DNA of 64,000 bases, taken from Bacteroides sp. UBA7333 (GTDB lineage: Bacteria; Bacteroidota; Bacteroidia; Bacteroidales; Bacteroidaceae). Position numbers and translations under genes: made by a program. Within the stretch, counting starts at the first letter, position 1. Every line of letters starts with the position of its first letter. Below, in pieces: positions 1-9,289 of the stretch. The DNA lies in the NCBI GenBank assembly GCA_002471195.1, contig DKPN01000062.1, positions 52,709-116,708 on the forward strand, given 5' to 3'. The notes under the pieces were generated by a model that saw only the letters and a list, made by a program, of their open reading frames with translations, made no database searches and was not told the DNA's origin.

Positions 1-1
1 A

Positions 2-1636
2 TCATCAAATCACACGCAAGTACTTTGGAATGGTATATCTTTAAATTCGGCTTCATTAGGAAGTTTTGATTTTTCGCAAGTACCCGTTTATTTCACTGAT
101 AAGGTGACACTTTACCATGGCTCAAGTGCACAACAATCTGGTAGTGGTGCATTAGGCGGAAGTGTAGACTTTGGAAGTAATGATAAACCGGTAACTAAGC
201 CTTATTTTTCATTATTGAGTGAATACGGCTCAAACAATACTGCAACTGGAGCCGGAACAATACGCTTCACTAAAAAGAAACTAACTTCATCAACTAAAGG
301 ATATTATCAGCAATCTGACAATGATTATCGATATCTAAATAAAGTATTTAGCAATAAACCTTTTTATGAAAATCGGAAAAATGCAGCCTACAAACAAGGT
401 GGAGTAATGCAAGAACTTTTTTATAATCCCACTGAAAAAGATATATTAAATTTGATGACTTGGTATCAATATGATAACAAAGAATTGCCTCAAAATATAT
501 TATCAAACACCACTGCCAAAGAGACATTGGTTTCAAACAATGTACGTATAATAGGTAGTTACCAGACCAATAGAGGTATCAACCAATTTAAATTAACAAT
601 GGCTAATCTATGGGGAAAGATGAATCATAAACGCAATTTTGGTAGTTTTAGTGATTTATCGAAAAATAAAAACAATAGCTTTGTTACTCGCATTGACTAT
701 CGCATTGACAATATATACAAATGGGATTTAGGATTAACAGCTAACTATCGCAATGATATGGTAAAATCATCTTCATATGATGGTAAAGCTATTCATCGAA
801 ACACATATACGGCACGAGGATTTGCAATGTATCGTATCACACCCAAATTACATTTCGATTTAGATGCCACAGCAGAGTGTGTTGATAAAAAGCTATATGG
901 TATATATAACATTTCAGGAAGGTACTTCCTAATTAATCAATATTTAATATTAAAAGCGTCGAATGCATATAACCATAGAACTCCGACTCTCAACGATTTG
1001 TATTGGGCACCTGGAGGTAATCCTAATTTGAAACCCGAAACTGGTTTTTCATGGGATGCATCTATATCGTCATCAATCACAACGGGTATATTCGATTTAT
1101 ATTTTGAAGCACTGTATTATCATATGAACATAAATGATTGGATCATGTGGATTCCTACTGACAATGGATATATATGGTCACCAGTTAATTTTAGCAAAGT
1201 AAATTCACAAGGATCTGAGTTAACAGCAAAAATGACTGTGAACTATAAAAAAACAAATCATATACTATCAGGCAATTATACTTTTGCCCATTCTGTTGAT
1301 AATTCTAATCGCGGCGATGATGCTCAAGGAAAACAACTCCCCTATATCCCTAGAAATAAATGGAATATAGATTATGAATTCTGGTATAATAATACTTTTT
1401 GGATTAATGCTAACTGTTCATTTACAGATATCCGATTTACATCGGCCGACGAGGAATATTATACCAATGCATACTATCAACTGAATGCCGAAATAGGTTG
1501 CATGTTAAGTTTAAAATCACATCAACTTAAACTATCTTGCAAATTGGATAATATTTTAAATAGTTATTACGAAAGTACACAGTACTATCCAATGCCTTTA
1601 AGGATGTGGCGTTTGCAACTCAATTATGTCTTTTAA
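2..1636 (+). CDS. TonB-dependent receptor, 3' part (5' end outside window)
   Basis: This is the C-terminal part of an outer-membrane TonB-dependent receptor, a gated beta-barrel that imports a scarce nutrient such as cobalamin, iron chelate or glycan using TonB energy. The reading frame is open from base 2, so the start lies left of the window and the GTG at 104 is only an internal codon. The first ~55 residues look like the end of a plug domain (SGSGALGGSVDFGS). The barrel follows, with the family motif TPTLNDLYWAPGGNPNLKPE and a final aromatic residue (LQLNYVF) typical of barrel insertion signals. The domain style is nearer to BtuB/FepA receptors than to SusC. No SusD-like gene follows; the next gene is a peptidase with its own promoter. 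The family is clear, the substrate is unknown. Confidence 0.85.
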   Translation, partial: SSNHTQVLWNGISLNSASLGSFDFSQVPVYFTDKVTLYHGSSAQQSGSGALGGSVDFGSNDKPVTKPYFSLLSEYGSNNTATGAGTIRFTKKKLTSSTKGYYQQSDNDYRYLNKVFSNKPFYENRKNAAYKQGGVMQELFYNPTEKDILNLMTWYQYDNKELPQNILSNTTAKETLVSNNVRIIGSYQTNRGINQFKLTMANLWGKMNHKRNFGSFSDLSKNKNNSFVTRIDYRIDNIYKWDLGLTANYRNDMVKSSSYDGKAIHRNTYTARGFAMYRITPKLHFDLDATAECVDKKLYGIYNISGRYFLINQYLILKASNAYNHRTPTLNDLYWAPGGNPNLKPETGFSWDASISSSITTGIFDLYFEALYYHMNINDWIMWIPTDNGYIWSPVNFSKVNSQGSELTAKMTVNYKKTNHILSGNYTFAHSVDNSNRGDDAQGKQLPYIPRNKWNIDYEFWYNNTFWINANCSFTDIRFTSADEEYYTNAYYQLNAEIGCMLSLKSHQLKLSCKLDNILNSYYESTQYYPMPLRMWRLQLNYVF

Positions 1637-1699
1637 AATCATTTGCACAGACACCATTAAAAAAAAGGGCGCTATAAGAAATGTAGAAACAAAAAATAC

Positions 1700-1707
1700 T
1701 ATTTTTG
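1700..1707 (+). promoter_or_regulatory. -7 element for the DPP IV gene
   Basis: TATTTTTG fits the Bacteroides -7 consensus TAnnTTTG and lies 31 bases before the ATG at 1739. No good -33 TTG is seen at the usual distance, so support is partial. Confidence 0.4.
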
Positions 1708-1738
1708 TAACAAGAAACATTAAAATCAAAAAATAAAA

Positions 1739-3952
1739 ATGAAGAAGTTATTTTTTCTACTATTTATATCGGTAAGTATCGCCACCACATACGCGCAACA
1801 AAGCAGTAAAAAACTAGTATTAAAAGATATAGTTAATGGCGAATATCGTCCTGAAACGATTCGTAATATAGTACCAATGCCCGATGGGGAACATTATGCC
1901 CAAATGAATCAAGAAGGTACAAGAATCACTAAGTATTCGTTTAAAACAGGATTGCCAGTCGAAGATATTTTTGATGTAACAAAGGCTCGTGATGCTGATT
2001 TTAAAAAATTCGACAGTTATTCATTCGCACCTAATGGATCAAAAATGTTGATTGCGGCTAATTCACAGCCAATCTATCGCCACTCTTATACTGCTGATTA
2101 TTATATTTACCCTTTAAACAGAAGTTTAGAAGGATCTTTGACTAATAATAAAGTTGAAAGGTTGTCGGAAGGCGGACAACAACAGATTCCGGTGTTCTCA
2201 CCAGATGGTAATATGATTGCGTTTGTACGTGATAATAACATTCATCTTGTAAAACTTCTTTATGGCAATAGCGAGAGTCAAGTAACTGAAGATGGCAAAA
2301 TCAACGCAATTATTAATGGCCACCCTGATTGGGTTTATGAAGAAGAATTTGGAATGAAAAGTGCTTTACAATTCAGTCCCGACAATAGCATGATTGCTTA
2401 TATCCGCTTTGACGAAAGTAATGTACCAACTTTTGATTTTCAACTATTTGGCGGTTCAGCACCTCAGATGACCGAATATATAGATTATCCAGGTTCTTAT
2501 TCGTATAAATACCCTAAAGCCGGCCAAAAAAACTCAAATGTAGAAGTTAGAACTTTCGATATTAAATCAAAAGTAACCCGTACGATGCAAGTCCCTGTAG
2601 CCGTAGACGGATATATCCCTCGCATTCAATTTACAGAAGACCCTACAAAGTTAGCAGTCATGACATTGAATCGTCATCAAAATAAATTCGATTTATATTT
2701 TGTTGATCCCCGTTCTACAGTTGCTAAATTAGCTTTAAGAGACGAATCACCCTACTACATAAACGATAATATATATGATAATATCAAGTTTTACCCGGAA
2801 GCATTTAGTTTTATAAGTGAAAAAGATGGATTTCCACATCTATATTGGTACAGTATGGGAGGAAATTTAATTAAACAAATCACAAAAGGCGATTTTGAGA
2901 TGAAACGTTTCTTTGGCTATGACGAAAAAGATGGTAGTTTCTATTATGCTAGCAATGAAGGTAATCCTATGCGTCAATCCATCTATAAAACAGATAAAAA
3001 TGGAAAGAAAACCATGCTATCCAAAGAAGAAGGCATAAACAATGCGACGTTCAGTCCTACGATGAAGTATTATATCAACACTTATACAAACTTAAATACT
3101 CCTATTGTCACTACCTTAAATGACAATACTGGCAAAACATTAAAGACTTTGATCGATAATAAAGAGTTAAAGAATAAAATTACTCAACAGTCTATCCCTC
3201 AAAAAGAATTTTTCTCATTCAAAACCGATAATGGTACCGAACTAAATGGATGGATGATGAAACCTACAGATTTTAATGGTAACAAAAAATATCCAGTCAT
3301 TATGTATCAATATAGTGGACCAGGATCACAACAAGTATTAGATAGCTTTGGCGTTAGTTGGGAAACATATATGGCAAGCCTTGGCTATATTATTGTTTGT
3401 GTAGATGGTCGTGGCACAGGAGGGCGTGGTGTTGATTTCCAAAAAAGCACCTATATGAAATTAGGAATACAGGAGGCAGACGATCAAGTTGCAACAGCCC
3501 AATATTTGAGCACACTTCCCTATATAGACAAAGGGCGTATAGGTATTTGGGGATGGAGTTATGGAGGCTATACTACATTAATGAGTATGAGTCAAGGTAC
3601 TCCTATTTTTAAAGCAGGAGTAGCTGTAGCAGCACCAACCGATTGGAAATATTATGATACTATATACACCGAACGTTATATGCGCACTCCTAAAGAAAAT
3701 GCAAATGGTTATAATGCGACATCAGCATTTACCAGAGCCAATAATTTGAACGGCAACTTATTGTTAATTCATGGCATGGCAGATGACAATGTCCATTTTC
3801 AAAACATGGTTGAATATGCAGAACATCTTGTACAGTTAGACAAGCAATTTGATATGCAAATATATACTAACCGCGATCATGGCATTTATGGCGGCAATAC
3901 ACGAAATCATCTTTACACAAAAATGACAAACTTCTTTTTAAACAACCTATAA
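1739..3952 (+). CDS. Dipeptidyl peptidase IV (S9B family)
   Basis: Secreted serine exopeptidase that removes X-Pro or X-Ala dipeptides from peptide N-termini, giving dipeptides for amino-acid nutrition. The 737 residues begin with a signal peptide (MKKLFFLLFISVSIATTYAQ). An eight-bladed propeller domain follows (about 50-480), containing the double-Glu type segment YEEEFGM that binds the substrate N-terminus in DPP IV. The C-terminal alpha/beta-hydrolase has nucleophile GWSYGGY near residue 607, Asp in MADDNVHF near 682 and His in NRDHGIYGG near 714. Length and motifs match periplasmic DPP IV of Porphyromonas and Bacteroides. lipA begins 5 bases after the stop, so the two are probably cotranscribed although they are functionally unrelated. 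Confidence 0.93.
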   Translation: MKKLFFLLFISVSIATTYAQQSSKKLVLKDIVNGEYRPETIRNIVPMPDGEHYAQMNQEGTRITKYSFKTGLPVEDIFDVTKARDADFKKFDSYSFAPNGSKMLIAANSQPIYRHSYTADYYIYPLNRSLEGSLTNNKVERLSEGGQQQIPVFSPDGNMIAFVRDNNIHLVKLLYGNSESQVTEDGKINAIINGHPDWVYEEEFGMKSALQFSPDNSMIAYIRFDESNVPTFDFQLFGGSAPQMTEYIDYPGSYSYKYPKAGQKNSNVEVRTFDIKSKVTRTMQVPVAVDGYIPRIQFTEDPTKLAVMTLNRHQNKFDLYFVDPRSTVAKLALRDESPYYINDNIYDNIKFYPEAFSFISEKDGFPHLYWYSMGGNLIKQITKGDFEMKRFFGYDEKDGSFYYASNEGNPMRQSIYKTDKNGKKTMLSKEEGINNATFSPTMKYYINTYTNLNTPIVTTLNDNTGKTLKTLIDNKELKNKITQQSIPQKEFFSFKTDNGTELNGWMMKPTDFNGNKKYPVIMYQYSGPGSQQVLDSFGVSWETYMASLGYIIVCVDGRGTGGRGVDFQKSTYMKLGIQEADDQVATAQYLSTLPYIDKGRIGIWGWSYGGYTTLMSMSQGTPIFKAGVAVAAPTDWKYYDTIYTERYMRTPKENANGYNATSAFTRANNLNGNLLLIHGMADDNVHFQNMVEYAEHLVQLDKQFDMQIYTNRDHGIYGGNTRNHLYTKMTNFFLNNL

Positions 3953-3957
3953 AAGCA

Positions 3958-4812
3958 ATGGATAGAGTTAAAAAGCCGGAGTGGTTGAAAGTTAATTTTG
4001 GAGCAAACGGCCGATACACAGAGACAAAGCAAATAGTCGAAGAACACAAACTGCACACGATTTGCAGTAGCGGACGTTGCCCTAACGTAGGTGAATGCTG
4101 GAGCAAAGGCACAGCCACATTCATGATTGGTGGCAATATATGTACGCGAAGTTGCAAATTTTGCAATACAAAATCGGGTAAACCATTGCCACTAAACACA
4201 GATGAGCCCACTTCGGTAGCTCAATCTATTGCTTTAATGAAAATCAAACACGCTGTAATAACTTCTGTTGATAGAGATGACTTGCCCGATATGGGTGCAC
4301 AACATTGGATAAATACAATCGAAGAGATCAGACGTCTTAACCCGGAAACAACCATTGAAATACTTATTCCCGATTTTCAAGGAAAAAGCCATTTGATTAA
4401 TGCGATAATTGCAGCTAAACCACATATTATAAGTCATAATATGGAAACAGTAAAACGCATCACACCCGAAGTAAGAAGCGTTGCAAAATATGACACTAGT
4501 TTAAATGTTATAAAACAAATTTCCGATTCTGGTACCATTACCAAAAGTGGTTTTATGGTTGGTTTAGGTGAAACTATAAACGAAGTGAAAGAATTAATGT
4601 ATGATTTGCACAAATCTGGATGTGATATATTGACAATCGGACAATATTTACAACCAACAAAACGACATTATGAAGTGAAAGAATACATTTCTCCAGCACA
4701 GTTTGATGAATATAAAAGAGTTGCTTTACAAATAGGATTCAAGAAGGTAGAGAGTGCACCATTGGTGCGTTCATCTTATCATGCCGAACAGTATAAAATA
4801 GAGCATCTTTGA
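3958..4812 (+). CDS. lipA: Lipoyl synthase (radical SAM)
   Basis: Inserts two sulfur atoms into protein-bound octanoyl groups to make lipoyl cofactor for the pyruvate and 2-oxoacid dehydrogenase complexes and the glycine cleavage system. The 284 residues carry both cluster motifs of the family: the auxiliary cluster Cys triad in CSSGRCPNVGECW (C-x4-C-x5-C) and the radical SAM CTRSCKFCNTK (C-x3-C-x2-C). The C-terminal RSSYHAEQ supplies the conserved Ser ligand of the auxiliary cluster. Length is typical for Bacteroidetes LipA. It starts 5 bases after the DPP IV stop codon. No lipB gene is nearby in this window. Confidence 0.97.
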   Translation: MDRVKKPEWLKVNFGANGRYTETKQIVEEHKLHTICSSGRCPNVGECWSKGTATFMIGGNICTRSCKFCNTKSGKPLPLNTDEPTSVAQSIALMKIKHAVITSVDRDDLPDMGAQHWINTIEEIRRLNPETTIEILIPDFQGKSHLINAIIAAKPHIISHNMETVKRITPEVRSVAKYDTSLNVIKQISDSGTITKSGFMVGLGETINEVKELMYDLHKSGCDILTIGQYLQPTKRHYEVKEYISPAQFDEYKRVALQIGFKKVESAPLVRSSYHAEQYKIEHL

Positions 4813-4887
4813 ATTTAACATTTTTGTTTGATAATTGTTATATATAGTATAAGATAAAATGATTTTAGATAATACCAGTAATTTTTG

Positions 4888-6018
4888 ATGAAAATGAGGC
4901 GCAAAGATTTATTATCGTGGCAATACAATATGTCATTTGGATACATTCCGATTATAATCACATTATTGACATTCCAAACCATTGGACAGGGTATTGCAGT
5001 ACTAATTGGACTTGTTATTGCATTAATGTACTCCGCATATTATGTATATAACAGAAAGACAAAATTTCCAAACATTATATTGTATCTATCGACATCAATA
5101 TTAATGCTAGTTGGAATAGGCGAAATCATATTCCCTATTGGAATACCTTTTATAGCTTTTCCCATGGTTTTGGAAATATCATTAATCATTCCTTTATTAG
5201 TGCTTTTCTTACATAAAAAGCGTTTTATTAATGCATATTTAAATCGAAAAAGAAAATTGCTAGATAAAAGGAAACTGAATCAGGGCATAGAGTCTGGTTT
5301 TGTTTCAGTCAATATATTATTATTATTAGGTTTATTTCATTTTGTCTTTAGCGTTATTTGTGTGATGTTTTTTAGACCAATGAGTGAGCGTTTATTCTTT
5401 ATTGTATTCACTGCTTTTCCTCCTTTAATATTAATATTGGCAATTGTATTAAATCAAATAAGTATTATCTTTTTCAATAAAATATCGAAACGAGTTGATT
5501 ATTTTCCCATCATAAATCCGCAAGGAGGTGTTATTGGTAAATGCCTAGCAGAAGATGTTTTAGACAGCAAACATCCCAATGAACTATTCCCAGTAATAAG
5601 GATTGCAGTAATGCACGAAAACATGCTTTATCTTTGTCAGCGTTCGCCTTATTTTTTGCTCGATAAAAATAAAATAGACATTCCATGCGAGTCATATTTA
5701 AAATTTGGAGAATCAATAGAAGAAGGATGTAAACGAACTTTAGATAAATATTTTCCACATGGAAAAGATTTATCTCCTACATTCAGTATTAGATATCATT
5801 TTCAAAACGAGATAACCAACCGATTGATTTATCTGTTTATTTTAGATTTAAAAAATGAAACACTATTAGATTCTCAAAGGTTTGTGGGTGGGAAACTTTG
5901 GAGTGTTCAACAAATAGAACACAACTTAGATCACAACTTTTTTAGTTCTTGCTTTGAGAATGAATTCGAATATTTAAAAGATATTATCGATATAAGAGAA
6001 ATATACATGGAATCTTAG
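4888..6018 (+). CDS. Membrane protein with degenerate Nudix-like C-terminal domain
   Basis: I do not recognise a named function. The N-terminal ~200 residues are very hydrophobic, with about five to seven predicted membrane segments, two of them separated by a basic stretch (NRKRKLLDKRKLNQ). The C-terminal ~170 residues are soluble. They look like a Nudix-hydrolase fold in strand pattern and in the element FGESIEEGCKRTLDKYF, which sits where the Nudix box should be but lacks the canonical REUxEE metal ligands. A sensor or binding role for a nucleotide-like ligand is therefore more likely than hydrolysis, but this is inference. I take the ATG at 4888; a TTG lies just before it and another ATG at 4894. 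The last 35 bases overlap the convergent methyltransferase gene. Confidence 0.6.
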   Translation: MKMRRKDLLSWQYNMSFGYIPIIITLLTFQTIGQGIAVLIGLVIALMYSAYYVYNRKTKFPNIILYLSTSILMLVGIGEIIFPIGIPFIAFPMVLEISLIIPLLVLFLHKKRFINAYLNRKRKLLDKRKLNQGIESGFVSVNILLLLGLFHFVFSVICVMFFRPMSERLFFIVFTAFPPLILILAIVLNQISIIFFNKISKRVDYFPIINPQGGVIGKCLAEDVLDSKHPNELFPVIRIAVMHENMLYLCQRSPYFLLDKNKIDIPCESYLKFGESIEEGCKRTLDKYFPHGKDLSPTFSIRYHFQNEITNRLIYLFILDLKNETLLDSQRFVGGKLWSVQQIEHNLDHNFFSSCFENEFEYLKDIIDIREIYMES

Positions 6019-6688
6019 ATAGATTAGGTATTTTCCCTTTCCATTCTTTCACCGTTTTGGTCTTTATAAATTCATCATCGCAAGTAATATTTGCTGCGAT
6101 ACACAATCGTGTAGTGGGTTTACAGTGTTGAAGTATATCTTCAATCATCTTTGCATTACGATAAGGAGTTTCAATAAAAAGCTGTGTTTGATCCTCAGCA
6201 TAAATGCGTTGTTCGAGCATTTTAAGCTTCTTTATTCTATTGGCAGATTCAACAGGCAAATAACCATGAAATGCAAAACTTTGTCCGTTAAAACCAGATG
6301 CCATAACAGATAAAATAATAGACGAAGGACCAACTAATGGTACTACCTTAAGATTTTGACGTTGTGCCATGGCTACTACATCAGCTCCAGGATCAGCGAC
6401 AGCCGGACATCCGGCTTCAGAAATCACTCCCATAGAATATCCTTGTGATAGTGGTATTAAAAAACCCGATAACTCTTCTTTTGTTGTATGCTTATTCAAT
6501 ACAAAAAACTGTAAAGAGTCAATGTCTAAACTTTTCTCTACTTTTTTTAGGAAACGACGTGCCGATCGTATATCCTCGACGATAAAATGCTTTATGTTTA
6601 AGATAATCTCTTTGTTGTATGATGGCAAAACTGATTCGATAGATGTTTCACCGAGTGTAACGGGAATAAGATATAAAGCTGTTTCCAT
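5984..6688 (-). CDS. SAM-dependent methyltransferase, RsmI/tetrapyrrole methylase family
   Basis: A 234-residue protein of the tetrapyrrole (corrin/porphyrin) methylase fold, to which the 16S rRNA 2'-O-methyltransferase RsmI belongs. The visible signature is SEAGCPAVADPGADVV near residues 92-107, equivalent to the RsmI GxPxxxDPG loop, followed by VPLVGPSSIILSVMASG and the segment FIETPYRNAKM. It is shorter than true RsmI (about 280 residues), and Bacteroidetes often have such a short paralogue beside RsmI, so the substrate is not certain. The gene lies downstream of fabI on the same strand, but a terminator separates them. Its 3' end overlaps the convergent upstream gene by 35 bases. Confidence 0.8.
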   Translation of the reverse strand: METALYLIPVTLGETSIESVLPSYNKEIILNIKHFIVEDIRSARRFLKKVEKSLDIDSLQFFVLNKHTTKEELSGFLIPLSQGYSMGVISEAGCPAVADPGADVVAMAQRQNLKVVPLVGPSSIILSVMASGFNGQSFAFHGYLPVESANRIKKLKMLEQRIYAEDQTQLFIETPYRNAKMIEDILQHCKPTTRLCIAANITCDDEFIKTKTVKEWKGKIPNLSKIPCIFLLYR

Positions 6689-6710
6689 AATGTTGTTGAT
6701 AATCGTTTAT

Positions 6711-6760
6711 ATAAAAAAGAATTACATCTATCTGAATAATTATCCAAATAGATGCAATTC
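6711..6760 (-). terminator. Intrinsic terminator of fabI
   Basis: On the minus strand, a 13-bp stem (arms 6748-6760 and 6719-6731, one G-U pair) is followed by a run of six T (6713-6718 on the plus strand as A). It lies just after the fabI stop. Confidence 0.8.
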
Positions 6761-6773
6761 ATATCATTGAATA

Positions 6774-7631
6774 TTATCCGTAGATAATATTTCCTTCTTC
6801 GTCTTTGTATTCGTCCAAACCTTTTTCGTAAGTAGCCATAGCACGAAGGCTCATACCAACACTTGAAAAACCTCCATCATGGAATAAGTTTTGCATTGTC
6901 ACCTTGCGAGTTAGGTCAGAGAACATTACGATACAGTAATCAGCGCATTCGTCACCCGAAGCATTGCCTAATGGAGACATACGATCAGAAAAATCGTATA
7001 ATTTATCCATTCCTTTTACACCCGAACCAGCAGTTGTGAAAGTTGGTGATTGAGAAATCGTATTCACACGTACATTGTGTTCTCTACCATAAATATAACC
7101 AAAGCTACGTGCAATAGATTCTAACAATGCTTTAGCATCGGCCATATCGTTATATCCGTAGAATGTACGTTGTGCAGCCACATAGCTTAATGCAACGATT
7201 GATCCATATTCCGAAATTGCATTGATTTTTTTTGCAGCTTGAATCATTTTATGAAAAGATACAGCAGAAATATCTAGTGTTTTATCTAACATTCCATAAT
7301 CCAAATCATCGTATGTACGTTTTTTGCGTACATTAGGTGACATACCGATAGAGTGAAGAACGAAATCTATTTGTCCACCCAACACTTCCATTGATTTTTC
7401 AAATACAGTATGTAATTCATCTATGTTAGTTGCGTCAGCAGCAATCACTTCGCAATTTAATTTCTCACCCAACTGATTAACTTCACCCATACGAATAGCC
7501 ATGGGAGTATTCGACAAAGTAATGATTGCACCTTCTTCAACAGCTCTTTCAGCTACTTTCCATGCAATAGAATGTTCATTAAGGGCACCAAAAATAATCC
7601 CTCTTTTTCCTTTAAGTAAATTGTAACTCAT
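6774..7631 (-). CDS. fabI: Enoyl-[acyl-carrier-protein] reductase [NADH]
   Basis: Performs the last reduction of each fatty-acid elongation cycle, trans-2-enoyl-ACP to acyl-ACP. The 285 residues form a short-chain-dehydrogenase Rossmann fold. The N-terminal GKRGIIFGALNEHSIAWKVA holds the atypical FabI nucleotide-binding loop (G-A-x5-S-I-A). The catalytic residues are Tyr150, Tyr160 and Lys167 in LSYVAAQ and YGYNDMADAKALLES, offset by four from E. coli Tyr146, Tyr156 and Lys163. The substrate-loop segment NTISQSPTFTTAGSG follows. Length is usual for Bacteroidetes FabI. It is a single gene with its own promoter and terminator. Confidence 0.96.
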   Translation of the reverse strand: MSYNLLKGKRGIIFGALNEHSIAWKVAERAVEEGAIITLSNTPMAIRMGEVNQLGEKLNCEVIAADATNIDELHTVFEKSMEVLGGQIDFVLHSIGMSPNVRKKRTYDDLDYGMLDKTLDISAVSFHKMIQAAKKINAISEYGSIVALSYVAAQRTFYGYNDMADAKALLESIARSFGYIYGREHNVRVNTISQSPTFTTAGSGVKGMDKLYDFSDRMSPLGNASGDECADYCIVMFSDLTRKVTMQNLFHDGGFSSVGMSLRAMATYEKGLDEYKDEEGNIIYG

Positions 7632-7655
7632 ACCTATTTATAGTTAATTTAGCTG

Positions 7656-7690
7656 CAAATATAGGAAGATTTTGCATAAAATGTGCCAAA
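7656..7690 (-). promoter_or_regulatory. fabI promoter
   Basis: On the minus strand, TATATTTG (-7, 7656-7663) lies about 25 bases before the fabI ATG. TTTG at 7687-7690 is a possible -33, but the 23-base spacer is a little long. Confidence 0.5.
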
Positions 7691-7760
7691 GTGTGCAATG
7701 AAAAGTGCAATATCACTCAAAATTGATTGGTTTATGCCTCTTTGTTGTCCCATATCGATA

Positions 7761-7806
7761 AATAAAAAAGTGCATGAGTTTTTATTTTAACGACTCAATG
7801 CACTTT
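7761..7806 (-). terminator. Intrinsic terminator of the alpha-glucan operon
   Basis: Arms 7793-7806 and 7767-7779 pair (AAAGTGCAT core plus GAGT/ACTC) and run into a T tract on the minus strand. It lies 42 bases after the GH57 stop and ends the three-gene operon. Confidence 0.8.
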
Positions 7807-7847
7807 ATTATTTGAATTATATAAATCAATTCTAAAATACGAAATTC

Positions 7848-9275
7848 TTATTTTTCTTCTATTACATTATCTTTTTTAGAACTCTTTTTCACCACTGTTT
7901 TGATTTTAGGAGTCTTGATTTCTTTTGTTTTTGAGATACTTTTTGTTGTTTTTATTTTCGTACCACTCACTTTCAATTCATTGGTCGATTTAGAACTCTT
8001 ATTTAAAAGACTTAATTCACGATGCAATTCTTCAATTTCTTCTCCTTGGTTGCGAATGGTTGTTAATAAAGAGTTTAACTCTTCATTATCAATATCTATT
8101 GGATAAAGAGAATCTACACGACTTATAAAATCGCCTAAAATATTCATGTAGTTAGTAAATGCATCGTAGGGAGAATCATAAATACCTCTATCCAACCATA
8201 AACCGGTATTTTTGGTAGTCATAAATCTAAAATTACTACTAGCTTGTAAATAGTCCCAATCTTGTTTAATGCGACGATCGTTGCATATATGCACACGTTC
8301 GGCTACACTGTAAAGTTTCTCAAAAGCTTCTCGTTGCATTACATTACCGAGCCAACTACTAGTATCACGTTCTTCATCCGTCCATGATATAGGATAGCTT
8401 ACATCGAGCGCCGACACCGATTTCGATTTAGTTACAATTTCAGTAGGTGTTGAGAAAGTAATACCCTTTTCTTTAGCACATGCCGGAAGTGCTTTTAAAA
8501 ACTCCAAGATATTTGAAGATAGTGGTTGTACCATTCCCAATGCTTTCAATTCCATAAATATATTGATAATTTGATCTTCGGGTGGAAAAGAATCTACCCA
8601 ATTCATATATTTATCTGCGAACAAAGGATATTCACTCCATTCTGAGTTAGAGAATCTCAAACTTATATCATCCGAAAGCTTATAATCACGAAGCAAAATC
8701 TTCAAATTAGGAGCCATATTGCAGTGATAGACATAGTGAGGACTCTTCCATCCCAATATATGTTTTGCACCTTCAGTAAGTATCCCTTTAAAGCCCATCG
8801 AAGCCACTACTGCTCCTATTTCATCCGAATAGATCAAGCTAGAGTTTCTGAATACTTTAGGAGTTGTACCAAACATTTGTTTTACCTTTACACACATCCG
8901 TTTTACCTCTTCTACGAAGCAATCGTCATTGGCCAATGATGATAAACCGTGCGAATAAGGTTCAGCTAAAAACTCACAACATCCTGTGTCTGCCAACTGT
9001 TTTAACAGATCAATAACATCGGGTGCATAAATCTCTAATTGTTCTAAAGCAACTCCCGAAATTGACAAAGCTACTTTAAAATAACCATTCGAGTTGTTTA
9101 TCATTTCGAGTAAAGTGCTTAAAGCAGGAATGTATGATCGCTGAGTAACTTCGGTTATATGTGTTTCATTTGCATAATCATCATAATAATAATGGTCTTT
9201 ACCAATATCGAAAAAACGATATCTTTTCAAATGACAAATTTGATGTATTTCAAAATAAAGACAGATTGTTCTCAT
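7848..9275 (-). CDS. Glycoside hydrolase family 57 protein (alpha-amylase type)
   Basis: Predicted alpha-glucan hydrolase or glucanotransferase of family GH57, probably acting in the cytoplasm on glycogen or maltodextrins. The N-terminus (FEIHQICHLKRYRFFDIG) matches GH57 region 1. AEPYSHGLSS resembles region 2. RNSSLIYSDEIGAVVASMGF with GILTEG matches the region around the nucleophile in the bacterial subgroup. The 475 residues end in an unusual ~70-residue Lys/Thr/Ser-rich tail (from about 405) after a short coiled-coil stretch (RNQGEEIEELHRELSLLNK). It is the last gene of the operon, 14 bases after the GT4 gene. This neighbour set (debranching enzyme, GT4, GH57) recurs in Bacteroidetes. No signal peptide is seen. 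Confidence 0.85.
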   Translation of the reverse strand: MRTICLYFEIHQICHLKRYRFFDIGKDHYYYDDYANETHITEVTQRSYIPALSTLLEMINNSNGYFKVALSISGVALEQLEIYAPDVIDLLKQLADTGCCEFLAEPYSHGLSSLANDDCFVEEVKRMCVKVKQMFGTTPKVFRNSSLIYSDEIGAVVASMGFKGILTEGAKHILGWKSPHYVYHCNMAPNLKILLRDYKLSDDISLRFSNSEWSEYPLFADKYMNWVDSFPPEDQIINIFMELKALGMVQPLSSNILEFLKALPACAKEKGITFSTPTEIVTKSKSVSALDVSYPISWTDEERDTSSWLGNVMQREAFEKLYSVAERVHICNDRRIKQDWDYLQASSNFRFMTTKNTGLWLDRGIYDSPYDAFTNYMNILGDFISRVDSLYPIDIDNEELNSLLTTIRNQGEEIEELHRELSLLNKSSKSTNELKVSGTKIKTTKSISKTKEIKTPKIKTVVKKSSKKDNVIEEK

Positions 9276-9289
9276 ATCTATATTATAAT

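Noticed and set aside
104..106. GTG as the start of the TonB receptor gene
   Set aside because: The frame stays open to the left edge and encodes receptor-plug sequence before this codon.
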